A stretch of DNA of 64,000 bases from Sycon ciliatum (lineage: Eukaryota > Porifera > Calcarea > Leucosolenida > Sycettidae): positions 38,686,149-38,750,148 of the forward strand of contig NC_088644.1 in assembly GCF_964019385.1 (NCBI RefSeq). The letters run 5' to 3'. A program made the translations under genes and the position numbers. Positions within the stretch are counted from its first letter, which is position 1. Each line of letters starts with the position of its first letter. The notes below the pieces were generated by a model, which was not told the DNA's origin, ran no database searches, and saw nothing but the letters and a program-made list of their open reading frames with translations. Shown here piece after piece: positions 21,798 through 32,717 of this stretch.

Positions 21798-24166
21798 ATC
21801 AAATCCAAGCTGACAATAATCAGAGAATAACTCCATGGAAAACTGAAGCGTTTAGACATTGCTATCCGGAACTTATAATGAAATTGACACCGGATACAAT
21901 AAGAATCTACTGCTACAGCAAACTGCTAATATCCGACGTCCAATATGAAATACTCAAAGACATCAAAAGTCAGATTACTCACAACGAGGAGCTGTTGAGT
22001 ATTTTGTCCAGTGGCAATGAGGCGTCCTTTATAAAGTTTATGAAAGTTATAAAAGAAAGGGAGCCCGTTTTCAATTTCGAGGACGTTCTCAAGACAATGG
22101 AGGATATTTTATTACGTGATAAGAAGCTTCTCAATGGTAAGAGCCTATCTCGGTGTGGAATTCATAAAATAACCGTCTCTACTGCAATTTATTTGCACAG
22201 GGAGTATTGTTAAGGGGATTCTGGCTGATTTTCGTAGAATAAAGAGATAGTATCTGCCCAGCGACCCTCCAGCCTTGTTCTGGTCGGTTATCAATCTGCT
22301 GTCAATCTGTGAACAGAACTGCTTCGGCCTTCATGGACTCATCCGTACAGAACAGGAACAACAGTTATCGTTTTAACAATGTATACATTCACATGTACAC
22401 GTGTGTACATTCACAGCGTGTAGGAAGCTCGGATGCATGATGTGGCAACTTCCAAGTGTACATACATGTACATGTATTAATATGTCCCTGTTTTTTTTGT
22501 ATGTGTGACCGTATATGCCGTGTTTCATGTAGGGGTGGCTGTAACCGAAGCTTATAACGATAAGCTCTCCTGGCAACTACGGGAGGTGGAGCGGGCAGCA
22601 GAGCGATGTAAAATCGTCTTCCCCCATGAGCTGTCGGAAAACCAAACAGCTCGGATAAGTACCAATTTGAATGAATGCAAACATAGCATCCAAAAGGCAG
22701 AAAATGCCATAAAAACTTTAAATGATGCTGTGCCTTTCCAGCACAATAACCTTCACGTATTAGAGCTTGACATTGATCAGCAATTAAAAATATTGCATGA
22801 GCATAAAACACAATTGGCGCTCTTAACAGAGAAATATAATTCTTTCTTGATCAAGGCTCCATACGCATCTGCGCTACCATCCTTGGATGGGATGACATCG
22901 AAGCAGAATGAAGGAACCACTGCAGGCCCCAACGATGGCTCAAGGTACAGCTGTGTGGACAGAATTAATATCTATGTGAAGGAATGAAGACAATGAATAT
23001 GCGTCTGCGGTATGCCTTCGCGGCAGCGGTGCAAGGGCAGTGAAAGTGGCGAGTAGCGTTGAGTGATAAGAAGGTATATTTGACGTGCTAAAGTCACACC
23101 AGCTGTACATAAAGGTCATGCGGCTAAACTTTAGAACAAGTGTCAAGTTGAAGACTGGTCAGGTGGAAAAGCCCATTCAAAAAAGACACTGCAAAGCCTT
23201 ACCAGATTCGTTCTAACGTTTTGGCACTTGGCCCGCACTAGGTCACACGTAGTAGGTGCATACATTGTAACCATGGCAATGATGCTATCAGGCCAGGAAA
23301 GAGCTGCTTATGCTATACAATCATGTAGGTTATGCCTAAAATATCTGTAATTTCTCGCCTCAAAGTCAGGCTCCAGTCTAACTTCCAAATGAGTTATACA
23401 AAGACTGACAGCTTATGTTGCCAATACCACCTATTGACGGCAAATCTATGCACTGGAAAATGCATCAGCAAAGGCGTGGATGATAATTATTGCAAATGAA
23501 AACGAGAGGTGTCACTGTATGAGTAGGTGATGGTGCAACGGTTGTGCAATCATAAAATCGGGATTCATGATGTTATCGTTCTGGAATTTGAAATACGGAC
23601 TGTTTGTCGTGATAAACCTAATTATTGACTTAGTGGTCAGTATGAAATAAAAAAACCTCATAAAAGACCTCGGCTTCGCCTCGGTCTTTTACTCGGCTTT
23701 TATTTCCTATATTGATCTCGTTCTCAGTCAATATTTGTAATTATTATTAGGTACTTATTGTTGTGTTTTGTTTGAATTTGTTGTCTTCAGGGAATTACCA
23801 TCTTGGCGGGGCCAGCACAATGCACAGCCGCTCACTCAGCCAGACATTTCTCCCACTATTTATCTAAAATATGCTGCTTTCTTGATTGCCTTTTCGGCCG
23901 TTTTTACCTTTTCTGTGGTGGGAGCTTTCCATGCAGGGGTTATAATAACCGGTTTTTCCTCCAGGTGCACGCCGCCGTCAGGGTGTGGAGGTTTTTCCCG
24001 TCAGCTACCAGGCTGTAAATTATCTGACGGCCCCGAGCCATGGCCACTTTCTGTTGGCTCATATAATGCAACTCATTTCTTCTTCCTTTATGATTTGCAT
24101 CGTGCGTTGCCGCGCTCTGGGAGTGAACTCAATAAGAACATCGCGGTTATTATAAACCCTTACTAG
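21798..24166 (+). CDS. CARD-like, helical and transmembrane protein, three exons (5' end missing)
   Basis: Exons are 21798-22136, 22533-22944 and 23791-24166 (stop TAG). Splice sites are CCCTGCACAG/AT, AATG/GTAAGAG, TTTCATGTAG/GG, CAAG/GTACAG and TTGTCTTCAG/GG. Exon 1 ends at phase 1 and exon 2 at phase 2, and both joins keep the frame open, which is strong support. Exon 1 encodes a helical domain: LTPDTIRIYCYSKLLISDVQ, then EELLSILSSGNEASFIKFM, which fits helices 2-5 of a caspase-recruitment (CARD) fold. Exon 2 is charged and helical, likely coiled coil. Exon 3 has a 25-30-residue hydrophobic segment (YLKYAAFLIAFSAVFTFSVV onward) and a short Cys-containing tail. CARDs recruit partners in death and innate signalling; membrane anchoring here is inference. 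Exon 1 begins mid-codon, so at least one upstream exon is missing. Exon 3 is the least certain. Confidence 0.6.
23516..23742 (+). repeat. Dispersed repeat family D, second copy (in intron 2)
   Basis: Plus-orientation counterpart of 12957-13180. It shares GATGGTGCAACGGTTGTGCA, CGATAAACC-type sequence and the AAAAGACCTCGGCTTCGCCT hairpin. It lies within the second intron of the CARD-like gene. Confidence 0.75.
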
Positions 24167-24468
24167 CATGTTCATGCACTAAGAGCCCTGTTATTTGCAC
24201 GCAGCCATCATGCAATTGTATCAATACAATCATGATCTTCTATGGCATCTACCATGTACACGTACAATGCCATGTATCTATCACTGCCAATACGGTTTGC
24301 ACCAGAAATCCATTGTTGCATTTTGGGAGATTGCCGGGGAGAGGAGTCCGGGGCGAAAAGCCCAGGGGTGGAGTCGGAGGGGGGGGGGGGGGCGTGTGTC
24401 TTCAGGAATTTCTTTAATAATTTATTAAAATGAAACTTACTCGTACGGCATGAAATCCGGACTCCCGC

Positions 24469-24968
24469 TAGCCATTGGCGGACTATGCTCGGCCAATCGT
24501 CAAATTATGCTTTTGATTATGCCACAATTATGCCAACAAATATGCTGAATTGTGCTGAATTATGCTCGGTTCCACTATGTATTCACGCTGTACATAGAGG
24601 ATTGAGAAACCACGCGTACACACACGGCCATGCCCTAAGCATAATTTTTGTCTAAACCGAAAGATTATGCCGACCTTACACGTTGGAAGCCGTATATTAT
24701 GCCGGAGCATAATGTTTCCCCAAATATTATGCCGGCATAATCCTCCAAGGGCTATGACAAGGAGTCGTAACTAGGGTATTAAAAAAAAAAAAACATCTGC
24801 AGGCTTTCTGACAAAGCTGTATTATGCCCCAAAGCATATTTTTTGTCTAAACCGAAAGATTATGCCGACCTTACACGTTGGAATCCGTATATTATGCCGG
24901 AGCATAATTTTTTGACGAAATCCCAAGATTATGCCAAATATTATGCCGGCATAATCCGCCAAGGGCTA
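24469..24968 (+). mobile_element. Non-autonomous element Y: one full copy and one partial copy
   Basis: The full copy (24469-24754) starts TAGCCATTGGCGGACTATGC and ends GCATAATCCTCCAAGGGCTA, forming imperfect inverted ends, and holds many TTATGC/GCATAA words. The partial copy (24831-24968) shares the right half (TCTAAACCGAAAGATTATGC onward) and ends CCGCCAAGGGCTA. The 34065-34375 copy is closely related and shares the flank TGACAAGGAGTCGTAACTAG, so the mobile unit may be longer than the inverted ends suggest. A run of G at about 24376-24392 lies just upstream. Confidence 0.65.
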
Positions 24969-25451
24969 ACTCCCACTCTTGCTGCAAACCAGGTACAATG
25001 TAAAGCTTAGTACTTAAGCCTAGCCTTGTTGTACATGTTGATTTTGGTTGACAGCATGTTACAAATAGCATACATGGACATGTACATGTATGTAAAATAT
25101 TCGACTTGGAGACAACAATTTTAATATTGCAATAAAAAAAACGAGCTGACATTTGGATTACTTTATAAAACAATGTGTAGTGATGGAGATGATGCGAAAA
25201 ACGATCTAAAAGGTAAGGAGAAATACATACATGTATAAGGAGAAAAAGCGATGGAAAAAGATGACTCGAACATGTTTTCGTACAACACTCTTCATGAATT
25301 ACCGTTGTACTAAAGAACAAAATTAATAAGAAAAAAGGAAATAATAACAAGAGTACATAACCCCTGTACTCTTGATAATAATTATAGCAATCAAGTTAAA
25401 GTAGCAAGGTACAGTGAAAGCACTAAAAAAATAATATCAAAGTGTGATACT

Positions 25452-25690
25452 TAGGCTCCGGCGGATTATGTTCGCGAAATCATGGAATTGTGCTTACATG
25501 GATTCTCACATTATGCTCACAAAATCCTCATGCTGTGGCACGCGGGGATACATATTCACTTTGTTGTACTTATGGAGCCCCAAAGTTCGGAAAATTGTGC
25601 GTTTTTCGTACTTGCAAGTGGCCATAAGTACAACAAAATACATGAGTATCCCATTACAAAAAGAATAGAATGGGATACGGAGCTTGGGTT
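25452..25690 (+). mobile_element. Element X, 3'-truncated copy
   Basis: It starts TAGGCTCCGGCGGATTATGT and matches the first 240 bp of 34396-35062, including TTTGTTGTACTTATGGAGCC and CTTGCAAGTGGCCATAAGTA. It then leaves homology after ATGAGTATCCCATTAC. The following 25700-26870 holds no recognisable gene apart from a 24-bp run of G at about 26160-26183. Confidence 0.65.
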
Positions 25691-26872
25691 GGCTGTGACT
25701 CAGAGTTTCACGCCTGTGGCGATAATCAGACGGCAATGATTACAAAAACTCAATGAATGTTCTTGATATAGTGTGGTAAGGTGCTAATGGAATCAGAGAA
25801 TTTAAGCGCAAATAAGGTCAAGCGGTGATCTATGCATGCACTTGCAAGATCAGCGCCAGATACCAGGTGTAATCCTGGTTTATGTAACTGGAGGTGTGAA
25901 GTTAGATAGGTAGAATTTGTTCTCATGTCTGCACTTGGCCACTAGCTCCGATCGCTTGTTGATGTTCACCCTTCTGTCAGCATTTTTTATTTTATTTTTT
26001 TAATTGAAAAACCACAAACCTTCTGACATGTGAATGTGCACATGACATACAGTGTACACACGTATGTATCGAGAAGGCAGCACAGAAACGGCAGTGGTGG
26101 TGAGGCCTGGGCAGCTTGTCCGACCTTGGGTCTCGGAGTCAACACTGGGCAGACGCACCGGGGGGGGGGGGGGGGGGGGGGGGATGGTAGCTTAGGAGAT
26201 AAGGGATGGAGCCAGCATGATCATAGTATGTAATGCGTATTGTTGTGAAACCACAAGTTCTCGAGAGTGAAAGGCCTTCTCGCTTGTGACATTGTGTTCG
26301 TTCCAATGCAGTTGTATCCCGACTCCGCCGTACCGCTGATGTTTACGACGTAGTATACGCTACATGCGCTATGTGCGGTTTGCTGTGTGCGCTGTAGTTG
26401 TATGTTGTATGTGTATGCTTTTCTCATATACGCTGTCATTTTCACGCTATAACTACCTGGTGGTTTTAGTGTTTTTTCATTCATTCATTTGTTCATTATT
26501 ATTAGTCGATGGAAGTGAAATACACTGTTGAGCATAAATAGTTGTCCTCGTGCCGTGTGGGGTCGTTCGTTCTTGACACTTTAGAGAACCAGAGGGTTCA
26601 CAACACAAATGCAGAAGTAATAATTATGTTAATCTTAAAAACAATAGTGTGGTCGAAATGCGCAGAGGAAAGGCATCATGGACATGATCTACGTGTATAA
26701 CATAATAACAATAAGTGAGCTAGGGCACATCATACACACACATATGCGCATGTTCAAATAGGAGATCAACCTGATAGGCGTTCACCGGCGTAGGGTAATC
26801 TTGAAATAAAGATATTACTATTATTGAAGAGATTATTATCATACGCTCACATAAACACCACATACCAACCAT

Positions 26873-26921
26873 GTGCACCCTCCCACCCACACACACACAC
26901 ACCCACACACCCACCCACACA

Positions 26922-26972
<51 letters not shown>

Positions 26973-27090
26973 GCACACACACACACATGCTCGCACGCAC
27001 GCACACCCACCCACACATACACACCACACCCACACACCCACACCCACACACGCACGCATGCACGCACGCACGCACGCACACACACACATG
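26873..27090. repeat. (CA)n-rich microsatellite
   Basis: Imperfect CA/CACACC/CACG repeat. The His/Thr/Pro-rich and Val/Cys-rich frames are repeat artefacts. Confidence 0.95.
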
Positions 27091-27182
27091 TGCACATTCA
27101 CACAGACGCGTAGTCATACATAATATTCGTGCACAGACTCACTCTCTTACAGTAACGTCCAGAAAACCACCACGCCGAGTCC

Positions 27183-27375
27183 CTACAGCCGGTCGGTCGC
27201 GCAGTTCCAGTGGCTCGAGCGCAGGAATAGGTGGACGCTGCACTTGAAGGACTGCAACCTCTGCAAGATCTCCAGCTTCTCACGCAGACAGAGAGGGCAG
27301 CGCTTGGTGGCATTGGAGTATGCTGGTGCTTGGGCGACAACCGACCAACTGATGCTGTACCCGGCATTCTTGCGC
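27183..27375 (-). pseudogene. Penelope-like element GIY-YIG domain fragment
   Basis: The minus frame reads AGYSISWSVVAQAPAYSNAT then KRCPLCLREKLEIL. This matches the C-terminal part of the GIY-YIG endonuclease of Penelope-like retroelements, where a Cys-x2-Cys pair precedes a EKLxI helix. The fragment is short and is bounded by element X at 27376. It matters because Penelope-like elements are established carriers of hammerhead ribozymes. Confidence 0.55.
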
Positions 27376-27511
27376 TTCATGAGTGTCCCATTACCAAGGT
27401 GTCCATGCATGCTAGAGATCAACATGGAAAAGAGAAAACATTACGTCTTCTATTCTGAGTATTCATTAGTTTGACTTACTTGTAAAACGAATTTCATTGC
27501 CACTTTACTGT

Positions 27512-27706
27512 AATAGGAAGTTAGAGGCCACATGCCTCGTACTGCTCTTTTCTCTCCGAAACTCAACACTTGCAAGCCAGATACGAAAGAAAGAAAAAAT
27601 CAGCCGTGTGACTGGTGATTTTTTCTTTCTTTCGCATCTGGGTTGCAAGTGTTGAGTTTCGGAGAGAAAAGAGTAGTACGAGGCATGTGGCCTCTAATTT
27701 CCTAAT
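27512..27706. mobile_element. Hairpin MITE with about 90-bp inverted arms
   Basis: The left arm (TAGGAAGTTAGAGGCCACAT through AAAGAAAGAAAAAATCA) is matched by the right arm with about five mismatches. The loop is roughly GCCGTGTGACTGG. Flanking TA or TAA is present on both sides. No coding capacity. Confidence 0.8.
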
Positions 27707-27857
27707 ACTTTGAAATTCTCCGTGAAGTCCAAAATATGAAATTGAAATTGCTAGTATAGTTTGAATTACCTCTGAAAATTATCACGTTCAACTGTCTTCG
27801 TAATGGTCATACTCGTCCAACCGATGTCAACCTCACCCTGCGAATGAGCTCATCTCT

Positions 27858-28219
27858 GCCTCCCGTTCATTTCTGTGCTCCTGTCTTTATTCTCGTCAGC
27901 TGTGTACTTCAGCAGTTCAATTCTGTGCTCCGATCCTCTTTATTCTCGTGAGTTGTGTACTTGTTTTGCTCTTTGTTTGGTTTGTTGGAATTCGAACAGT
28001 AAACGTGTACGTCAGCTATTCTCTCTTCCCTCTTCTGAGTTTGACCCTCCGCTGGCCTTCTCTCCTCCCATCCCCTTACATTTCATTGGGCCTCCGCAGC
28101 CCCCACCACCACCACCCCACGCACACACTACATTGTCACATAGCATAACTCAACCATTCGCTACCCTGTTATTGAGCACTCCTGCTCGTTTGGTCTCGCG
28201 AATCCAAATAAATCAATCA
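27858..28219 (+). mobile_element. SINE-like insertion with LINE-A-type tail
   Basis: The insertion is flanked by ATCTCT at 27852-27857 and 28220-28225, and the pre-insertion sequence is confirmed by the intact element X at 34775-34800. It contains an internal duplication (TTCTGTGCTCC...TTATTCTCGT occurs twice) and a pyrimidine-rich middle. It ends AATAAATCAATCA, a tail resembling that of LINE family A. A second, 5'-truncated copy is at 32097-32337 on the minus strand. Confidence 0.75.
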
Positions 28220-28659
28220 ATCTCTCCCGTACCTCCACCTCTCCTTCCACCATGCCATGATTGAACATCAGCTATACCTCAATTCTTTAAAAGTATTAGA
28301 GCAATATCCATAGCCTGCACAGTCATTGCTGCTAAAATCCAGAGGTCATGACTTCGTATCATGCATATTCATGTACGCAGAGTTTTGCGGACTAGTACCA
28401 TCACCATCTCGTCCGCCCCGGGATACCTGATAAAGGCTGACTCGCATCTTCTGCTACATGACTGTACTGTATCAGTCTGAGAAAGAGTTACTTTGAAGAA
28501 GACGAGTTCGAGCATACAATAATGTATTGCCAGGATTAGGCTACCCTGCTTTTCATTGAAAACACTACCTGCATGACCTCCAAACCCTTTACCATGCAGA
28601 CCACCAGAGCTGATTAGGTGCATTGTACACAATATTGTAGCCTACATACTAGAACTGTG

Positions 28660-28765
28660 GTACAATCATGTAGTTATGCTCCTACCTCCGAAAGGATGCA
28701 AATTATGGTCCAAATTTTCAACCACCAAGTTATGCCAATAATTATGTCGGCATAATCCGCTGGTA
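28660..28765 (+). repeat. Family Z repeat (ATTATGC-rich)
   Basis: It matches 12741-12850 in reverse and ends GTCGGCATAATCCGCTGGTA, similar to the ends of elements Y and the hAT-type element. No gene. Confidence 0.6.
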
Positions 28766-28941
28766 CCTAGTGATACTTCTCACAAAGGTGTGTACAAAAC
28801 ACCTCGCTTTTTCTCCTTACATGTATACATCCAATACACGACACCACCACATTGCGCTCTTGGCCGATCCAAACTCTGCACTCACATCACCATCACCACA
28901 GCGAGGACAATTCCGGTATATAGATTGATATTGACAATGAC

Positions 28942-28985
28942 CCTCCAGACAGCTGTTTCGCTCCTCCTGAGCTCATCAGTGGAGG
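28942..28985 (-). ncRNA. Hammerhead ribozyme (left arm)
   Basis: On the minus strand stem I CCTCCA (28985-28980) pairs with TGGAGG (28947-28942). CTGATGA is at 28979-28973, stem II is GCTC/GAGC with loop AGGAG, then GAAA and the self-complementary ACAGCTGT stem III ending in the cleavage triplet GTC. It is base-for-base the same as the right-arm motif. Confidence 0.82.
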
Positions 28986-29178
28986 CATATGATGTTGAAT
29001 GAAAGAATAATAAGAATAAACTGATTTTTATAGGGCTAAATTGGCGCAATTGCGCTCATTCTGCATAGAAACGTGGCATACCCTAAGTTACAAAAGTGAT
29101 AACAAGGTCAGGTGATAACGACACGCGCTCATGGCTGGGACAGTCTATTCTTATTATTCTGTCATTCAACATCATATG

Positions 29179-29222
29179 CCTCCACTGATGAGCTCAGGAG
29201 GAGCGAAACAGCTGTCTGGAGG
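29179..29222 (+). ncRNA. Hammerhead ribozyme (right arm)
   Basis: Stem I CCTCCA (29179-29184) pairs with TGGAGG (29217-29222). CTGATGA is at 29185-29191, stem II GCTC/GAGC at 29192-29204, GAAA at 29205-29208, stem III ACAGCTGT at 29208-29215, and the cleavage C at 29216. The loopless palindromic stem III would favour intermolecular dimers, as reported for minimal hammerheads of Penelope-like elements. Confidence 0.82.
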
Positions 29223-29504
29223 GTCATTGTCAATATCAATCTATATACCGGAATTGTCCTCGCTGTGGTGATGGTGATGTGAGTGCAGAGTTTGGAGCGG
29301 CAAAGTGCGCAATGTGGTGGTGTGGTGTATTGGATTCCATAATGGCCGGGTCGTCGCTACTTCTTCTCAACATATATACAATGTATAAAGTAATCCAAAT
29401 GTCACTTCAGCTCGTTCTCCTTATTGCAATAGACATGTATATCTTCAAGTAACTCCCCTACATCAGTACATAATTATAGTATAACGAGGGTCCGAACCGG
29501 GGCC

Positions 29505-29672
29505 TGGTTGGTTGGTTGGTTGGTTGGTTGCTTGGTTGGTTGGTTGGTTGGTTGGTTGGCTGGTTGGTTGGTTGGTTGGTTGGCTGGTTGGTTGGTTGGT
29601 TGGTTGGTTGGCTGGTTGGTTGGTTGGTTGGTTGGTTGGTTGGTTGGTTGGTTGGTTGGTTGGTTGGTTGGT
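29505..29672. repeat. (TTGG)n tetranucleotide array
   Basis: About 42 units of GGTT with a few C substitutions. Frames of Gly-Trp-Leu-Val or Gln-Pro-Thr-Asn are artefacts. It is followed by ATTTTACTTTGCACATTCAA and similar text related to 63530-63600, and by a run of G at about 29799-29818. Confidence 0.95.
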
Positions 29673-29942
29673 TTTTATTTTACTTTGCACATTCAAACGG
29701 GATGACGACCCAATAGAATGGTGGCGAAGGCTTAGCCTAGAAGTGGCTATGGAAGCCCATAGTAAGAGATTAGGATACTAAATAATTGCGAGTAAACGGG
29801 GGGGGGGGGGGGGGGGGGGAGAGAGAGAATACGATGTATCTGTGATACTACGTGAGGATTACTGAACTGCACGGGGAGGGAGAGAAGAGCGATCAGCAGT
29901 AACTCGAACTACTCCCTACAGACGCATGGTACACATGCATGC

Positions 29943-32096
29943 TTAATTAAACTCAGGTAGCCGGGTAATTGTGCGGACCTCACCAGGGAGAGCGTTCCAC
30001 AGCAGAGCACCAGCAACAGAAAATCTCCGCTGACCGCGGCGGCTACGGTTTGCCTGGATTAGTAGGCCATTTGACTGCTGATGGGGGGTAGGGCCGCCTT
30101 GTGCCGGGGTCAGAAGCTGGGCGAGAACAGGGCTGGTGCGGGCGTGGATGCACCGCCAGATATGGTGATCGATATTTTCTGCCTGTATAGCTCGCTGACA
30201 CGGTACAGGGAGTGAGCAGTGAGCAGCGGCTGCATGGCTGTTCGGGGCGGGTTGCCATTGATACAGCGGATGGCTATGTTTTGCGTGGTTTGCATTCGTT
30301 TCAGTTGACCCTCTCGCATTGCGGCTGAAAAGCAGCAGGAGCCATAAAGCAGGTCGGGCACTATGACCGCCTTCACATACACCTGACGAGAGCGTCTTGA
30401 TAGGCTTCGGCGTGCGCGCCACAGGGCGCCAATTTTCCTGGCAACCTTGGTGACCACATAGTTTACATGGGTGTACCAGTCTAGGCGATTGTCAAGGTGA
30501 ACGCCGAGGTAGCGCGCAGAAGACGCTGAGGGGAGGAGACAGTAGCCGCTTTTGACTATTACTTCCTGTGCGTCATGCTGCTGGAGAGAGATAGTCAGAA
30601 CCTTGCTCTTGGCGGCGTTCAAGATGAGGCCTCGAGACTTCAGCCAATCGGCCAGAGAAGTTGCCGCTGTGGTGAGGGTTCTGGACGCTTCCGCCGCTGA
30701 GGCCTGGGAGTCGTACAGGGTTATGTCATCTGGAAATTTTACATTTGGCACAAGCGAGGAAACCAAAGGGACAGCTCTTGTGTATATACTGAAGAGGACA
30801 AGGCCGAGAACAGAGCCTTGGGGCACTCCGCAGGTGCAAGCCAGCGCAGGGCTGGTTGAGGGCGAGATGAGGATCTGCTGCTTGCGGCCGGATAAGTAGC
30901 CGACGAACCAACTGAGGGCATTTCCGGAAATTCCAACTGCAAGGAGGTCTCGGATCAACTTGTCGTGGTGCACTTCATCACGTCTAATAGCCTTTGTAGG
31001 CAAAGCCCTGTGATCTTGCCACTATCTCTCGCCTTCTGCAGATTATCCGTCAGCACACAGAGGGCGTCTTCCGTAGAACATTTCTTGCGGAAGGCAAATT
31101 GTGTTTCGGGTAATGCCTCGCTCAAGTCCAAATGACGAACTAACTGGTGTTCCACTACCATCTCCAGCAACTTGGACACTATTGGGAGAAGGGATACGGG
31201 TCTATAGTTGGTGGGGATTGATGGGTCACCGGCCTTGTACAGTGGCACGACAGACGCCAATTTAAATGTAGATGGAATGGTTCCAGTCCTCAGCGAGGTG
31301 CAGAACAGCACAGCAAGAGAATAATCATGCCCGCAAGGCAGCACACTGCTGTAGCAGAGAGCCCGGTATGCGGTCACTACCTGTGGCTTTCCGCGCATCT
31401 AACGTCTCAAGGAGACGTCGGACGTCAGCAGGAGTCACATGATCAAGTTCGGTCAAGGAGACAGGTCCAGCGGGACCTGGCGGGGTGCAGAGTTGTTCAG
31501 GACGGTTAGGATCGGTGACAATGGAGTGAAACGTGTCTGCCACCTCACTGATGCTACAACTAGGATCTTGGTGGCGACGCCCAAGACTTCCTAGGGTGGG
31601 CCACATTTTCTTCGCACTGACGGGAGAAGCACTAGTTTCTCTTGCGCAGATACGCGTTCCGAGCAGTGCTACGTGCTTGTTCGAATTCGACATACAGTGT
31701 GCCGTCTGTCCTATCCTTCCTCCATCGGCTGTGCAGCCAACGTTTACGCTGTTCGAGCTGGTGCAGCTCTCTGTCAGACCAGGGAGGTATCGCCCTCCGG
31801 GAAGGCTTAGAGTTGTGCAGCGGGGCATGCTTGTCCAAAACGTACAGGAACTTAGTGTGCCACTCTTTCCACATGCGATTTACATCATTGTGATCCGAGA
31901 AATCACGTAGGCAAGCCTCATGGATATCTTGCCGAAAAGAGTTAACAACGCCCCGTATATTCGTGGGCAGCCGCGACGTCGTGGATGACGCGGGTGGAAC
32001 ATCAACGTCAAGCTGAATATAGGCTTCCACAGCGCTGTGGTCACTAATATCAGTGGGCACAACCGTTGCTAGGGACACTTGCGCCGGGTTGGTCAA
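29943..32096 (-). mobile_element. APE-type LINE family A, decayed endonuclease-RT copy
   Basis: Read on the minus strand, the copy starts in the APE endonuclease (DISDHSAVEAYI contains the conserved SDH). It passes the RT finger region (DARKATGSDRIP, then VVPLYKAGDPSIPTNYRPVS), QFAFRKKCSTEDAL and VPQGSVLGLVLF, and ends at LLWNALPGEVRTITRL. The frame is broken at least four times (near 31.65, 31.35, 30.97 and 30.3 kb). The catalytic FADD is FPDD here, a change expected to kill activity. The 3' tail is missing. Closely related to 9372-10490. Jockey/CR1-like by layout. Confidence 0.85.
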
Positions 32097-32337
32097 TATT
32101 GATCGATTGATTTTATTTGGATTCGTGAGACCAAACGAGCAGGAGTGCTCAATAACAGGGTAGCGAATGGTTGAGTTGTGCTATGTGACAATGTAGTGTG
32201 TGCGTGGGGTGGTGGTGGGAGGGGCTGCGGAGGCCCAATACAATGTAAGGGGATGGGAGAAGAGAAGGCCAGCGGAGAGTCAAACTCAGAAGAGGGAGGA
32301 GAGAATAGCTGAAGTACACGTTTACTGTGCGAATTCA
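32097..32337 (-). mobile_element. SINE-like repeat, 5'-truncated copy
   Basis: It matches the 3' two-thirds of 27858-28219 in reverse (GTAAACGTGTAC, GGGCCTCCGCAGCCCC, CTGCTCGTTTGGTCTC) and ends AATAAAATCAATCGATC directly against the LINE-A endonuclease fragment. The joint may reflect insertion into the LINE or joint mobilisation. Confidence 0.7.
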
Positions 32338-32717
32338 AATACCGTATTTTATCGGTTGTAAGTAGGGTCCAGCGGATAATGCTCCGAAAATGTTCGTATA
32401 ATGCTAACCATAATGCTCCAAAAACCGCCTTATAATGCTGATTATAATGCTTCAGCAAGGGATATAATGCTCTTGGTTTGGGACAAAAATGGAAGAAAGT
32501 CTGCGCATTGTCAAACTTCCTGGAAATTATGCATATCGTCGATCTACATCTGAAGTTGCCCCCTTATCTCTCACGAGCTCCACTACTTCTTAGTACTATA
32601 AGACATGATTGCTTCTCCATTGATTGCTCTCCATTCCAACTTTGATGCAGGGTTGCGGCAGAATAGTCGGTGTATCAAATCCCTCCCCTAATTATCCATG
32701 TAGTGAGAGGTGAAACC

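Larger units (their letters stand above)
27376..28330 (+). mobile_element. Element X copy broken by two later insertions
   Basis: The blocks at 27376-27500, 27745-27857 and 28220-28330 are collinear with 34575-34895 of the intact copy (shared TGCATGCTAGAGATCAACAT, GTTCAACTGTCTTCGTAAT and CTCCACCTCTCCTTCCACCA). The gaps hold a hairpin element (27512-27706) and a SINE-like insertion (27858-28219). This gives a relative age order. Confidence 0.7.
28829..29335. mobile_element. 507-bp inverted repeat with a hammerhead ribozyme in each arm
   Basis: The arms at 28829-29023 and 29141-29335 (about 195 bp each) are nearly identical in inverted orientation, around a 117-bp spacer. Each arm contains a complete hammerhead core, on opposite strands. 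The arms also share ACACCACCACATTGCGC-type ends and the CAGCGAGGACAATTCCGGTA block. No protein frame of note. Confidence 0.85.

Noticed and set aside
26839-27123. His/Thr- and Val/Cys-rich frames
   Set aside because: Products of the (CA)n microsatellite.
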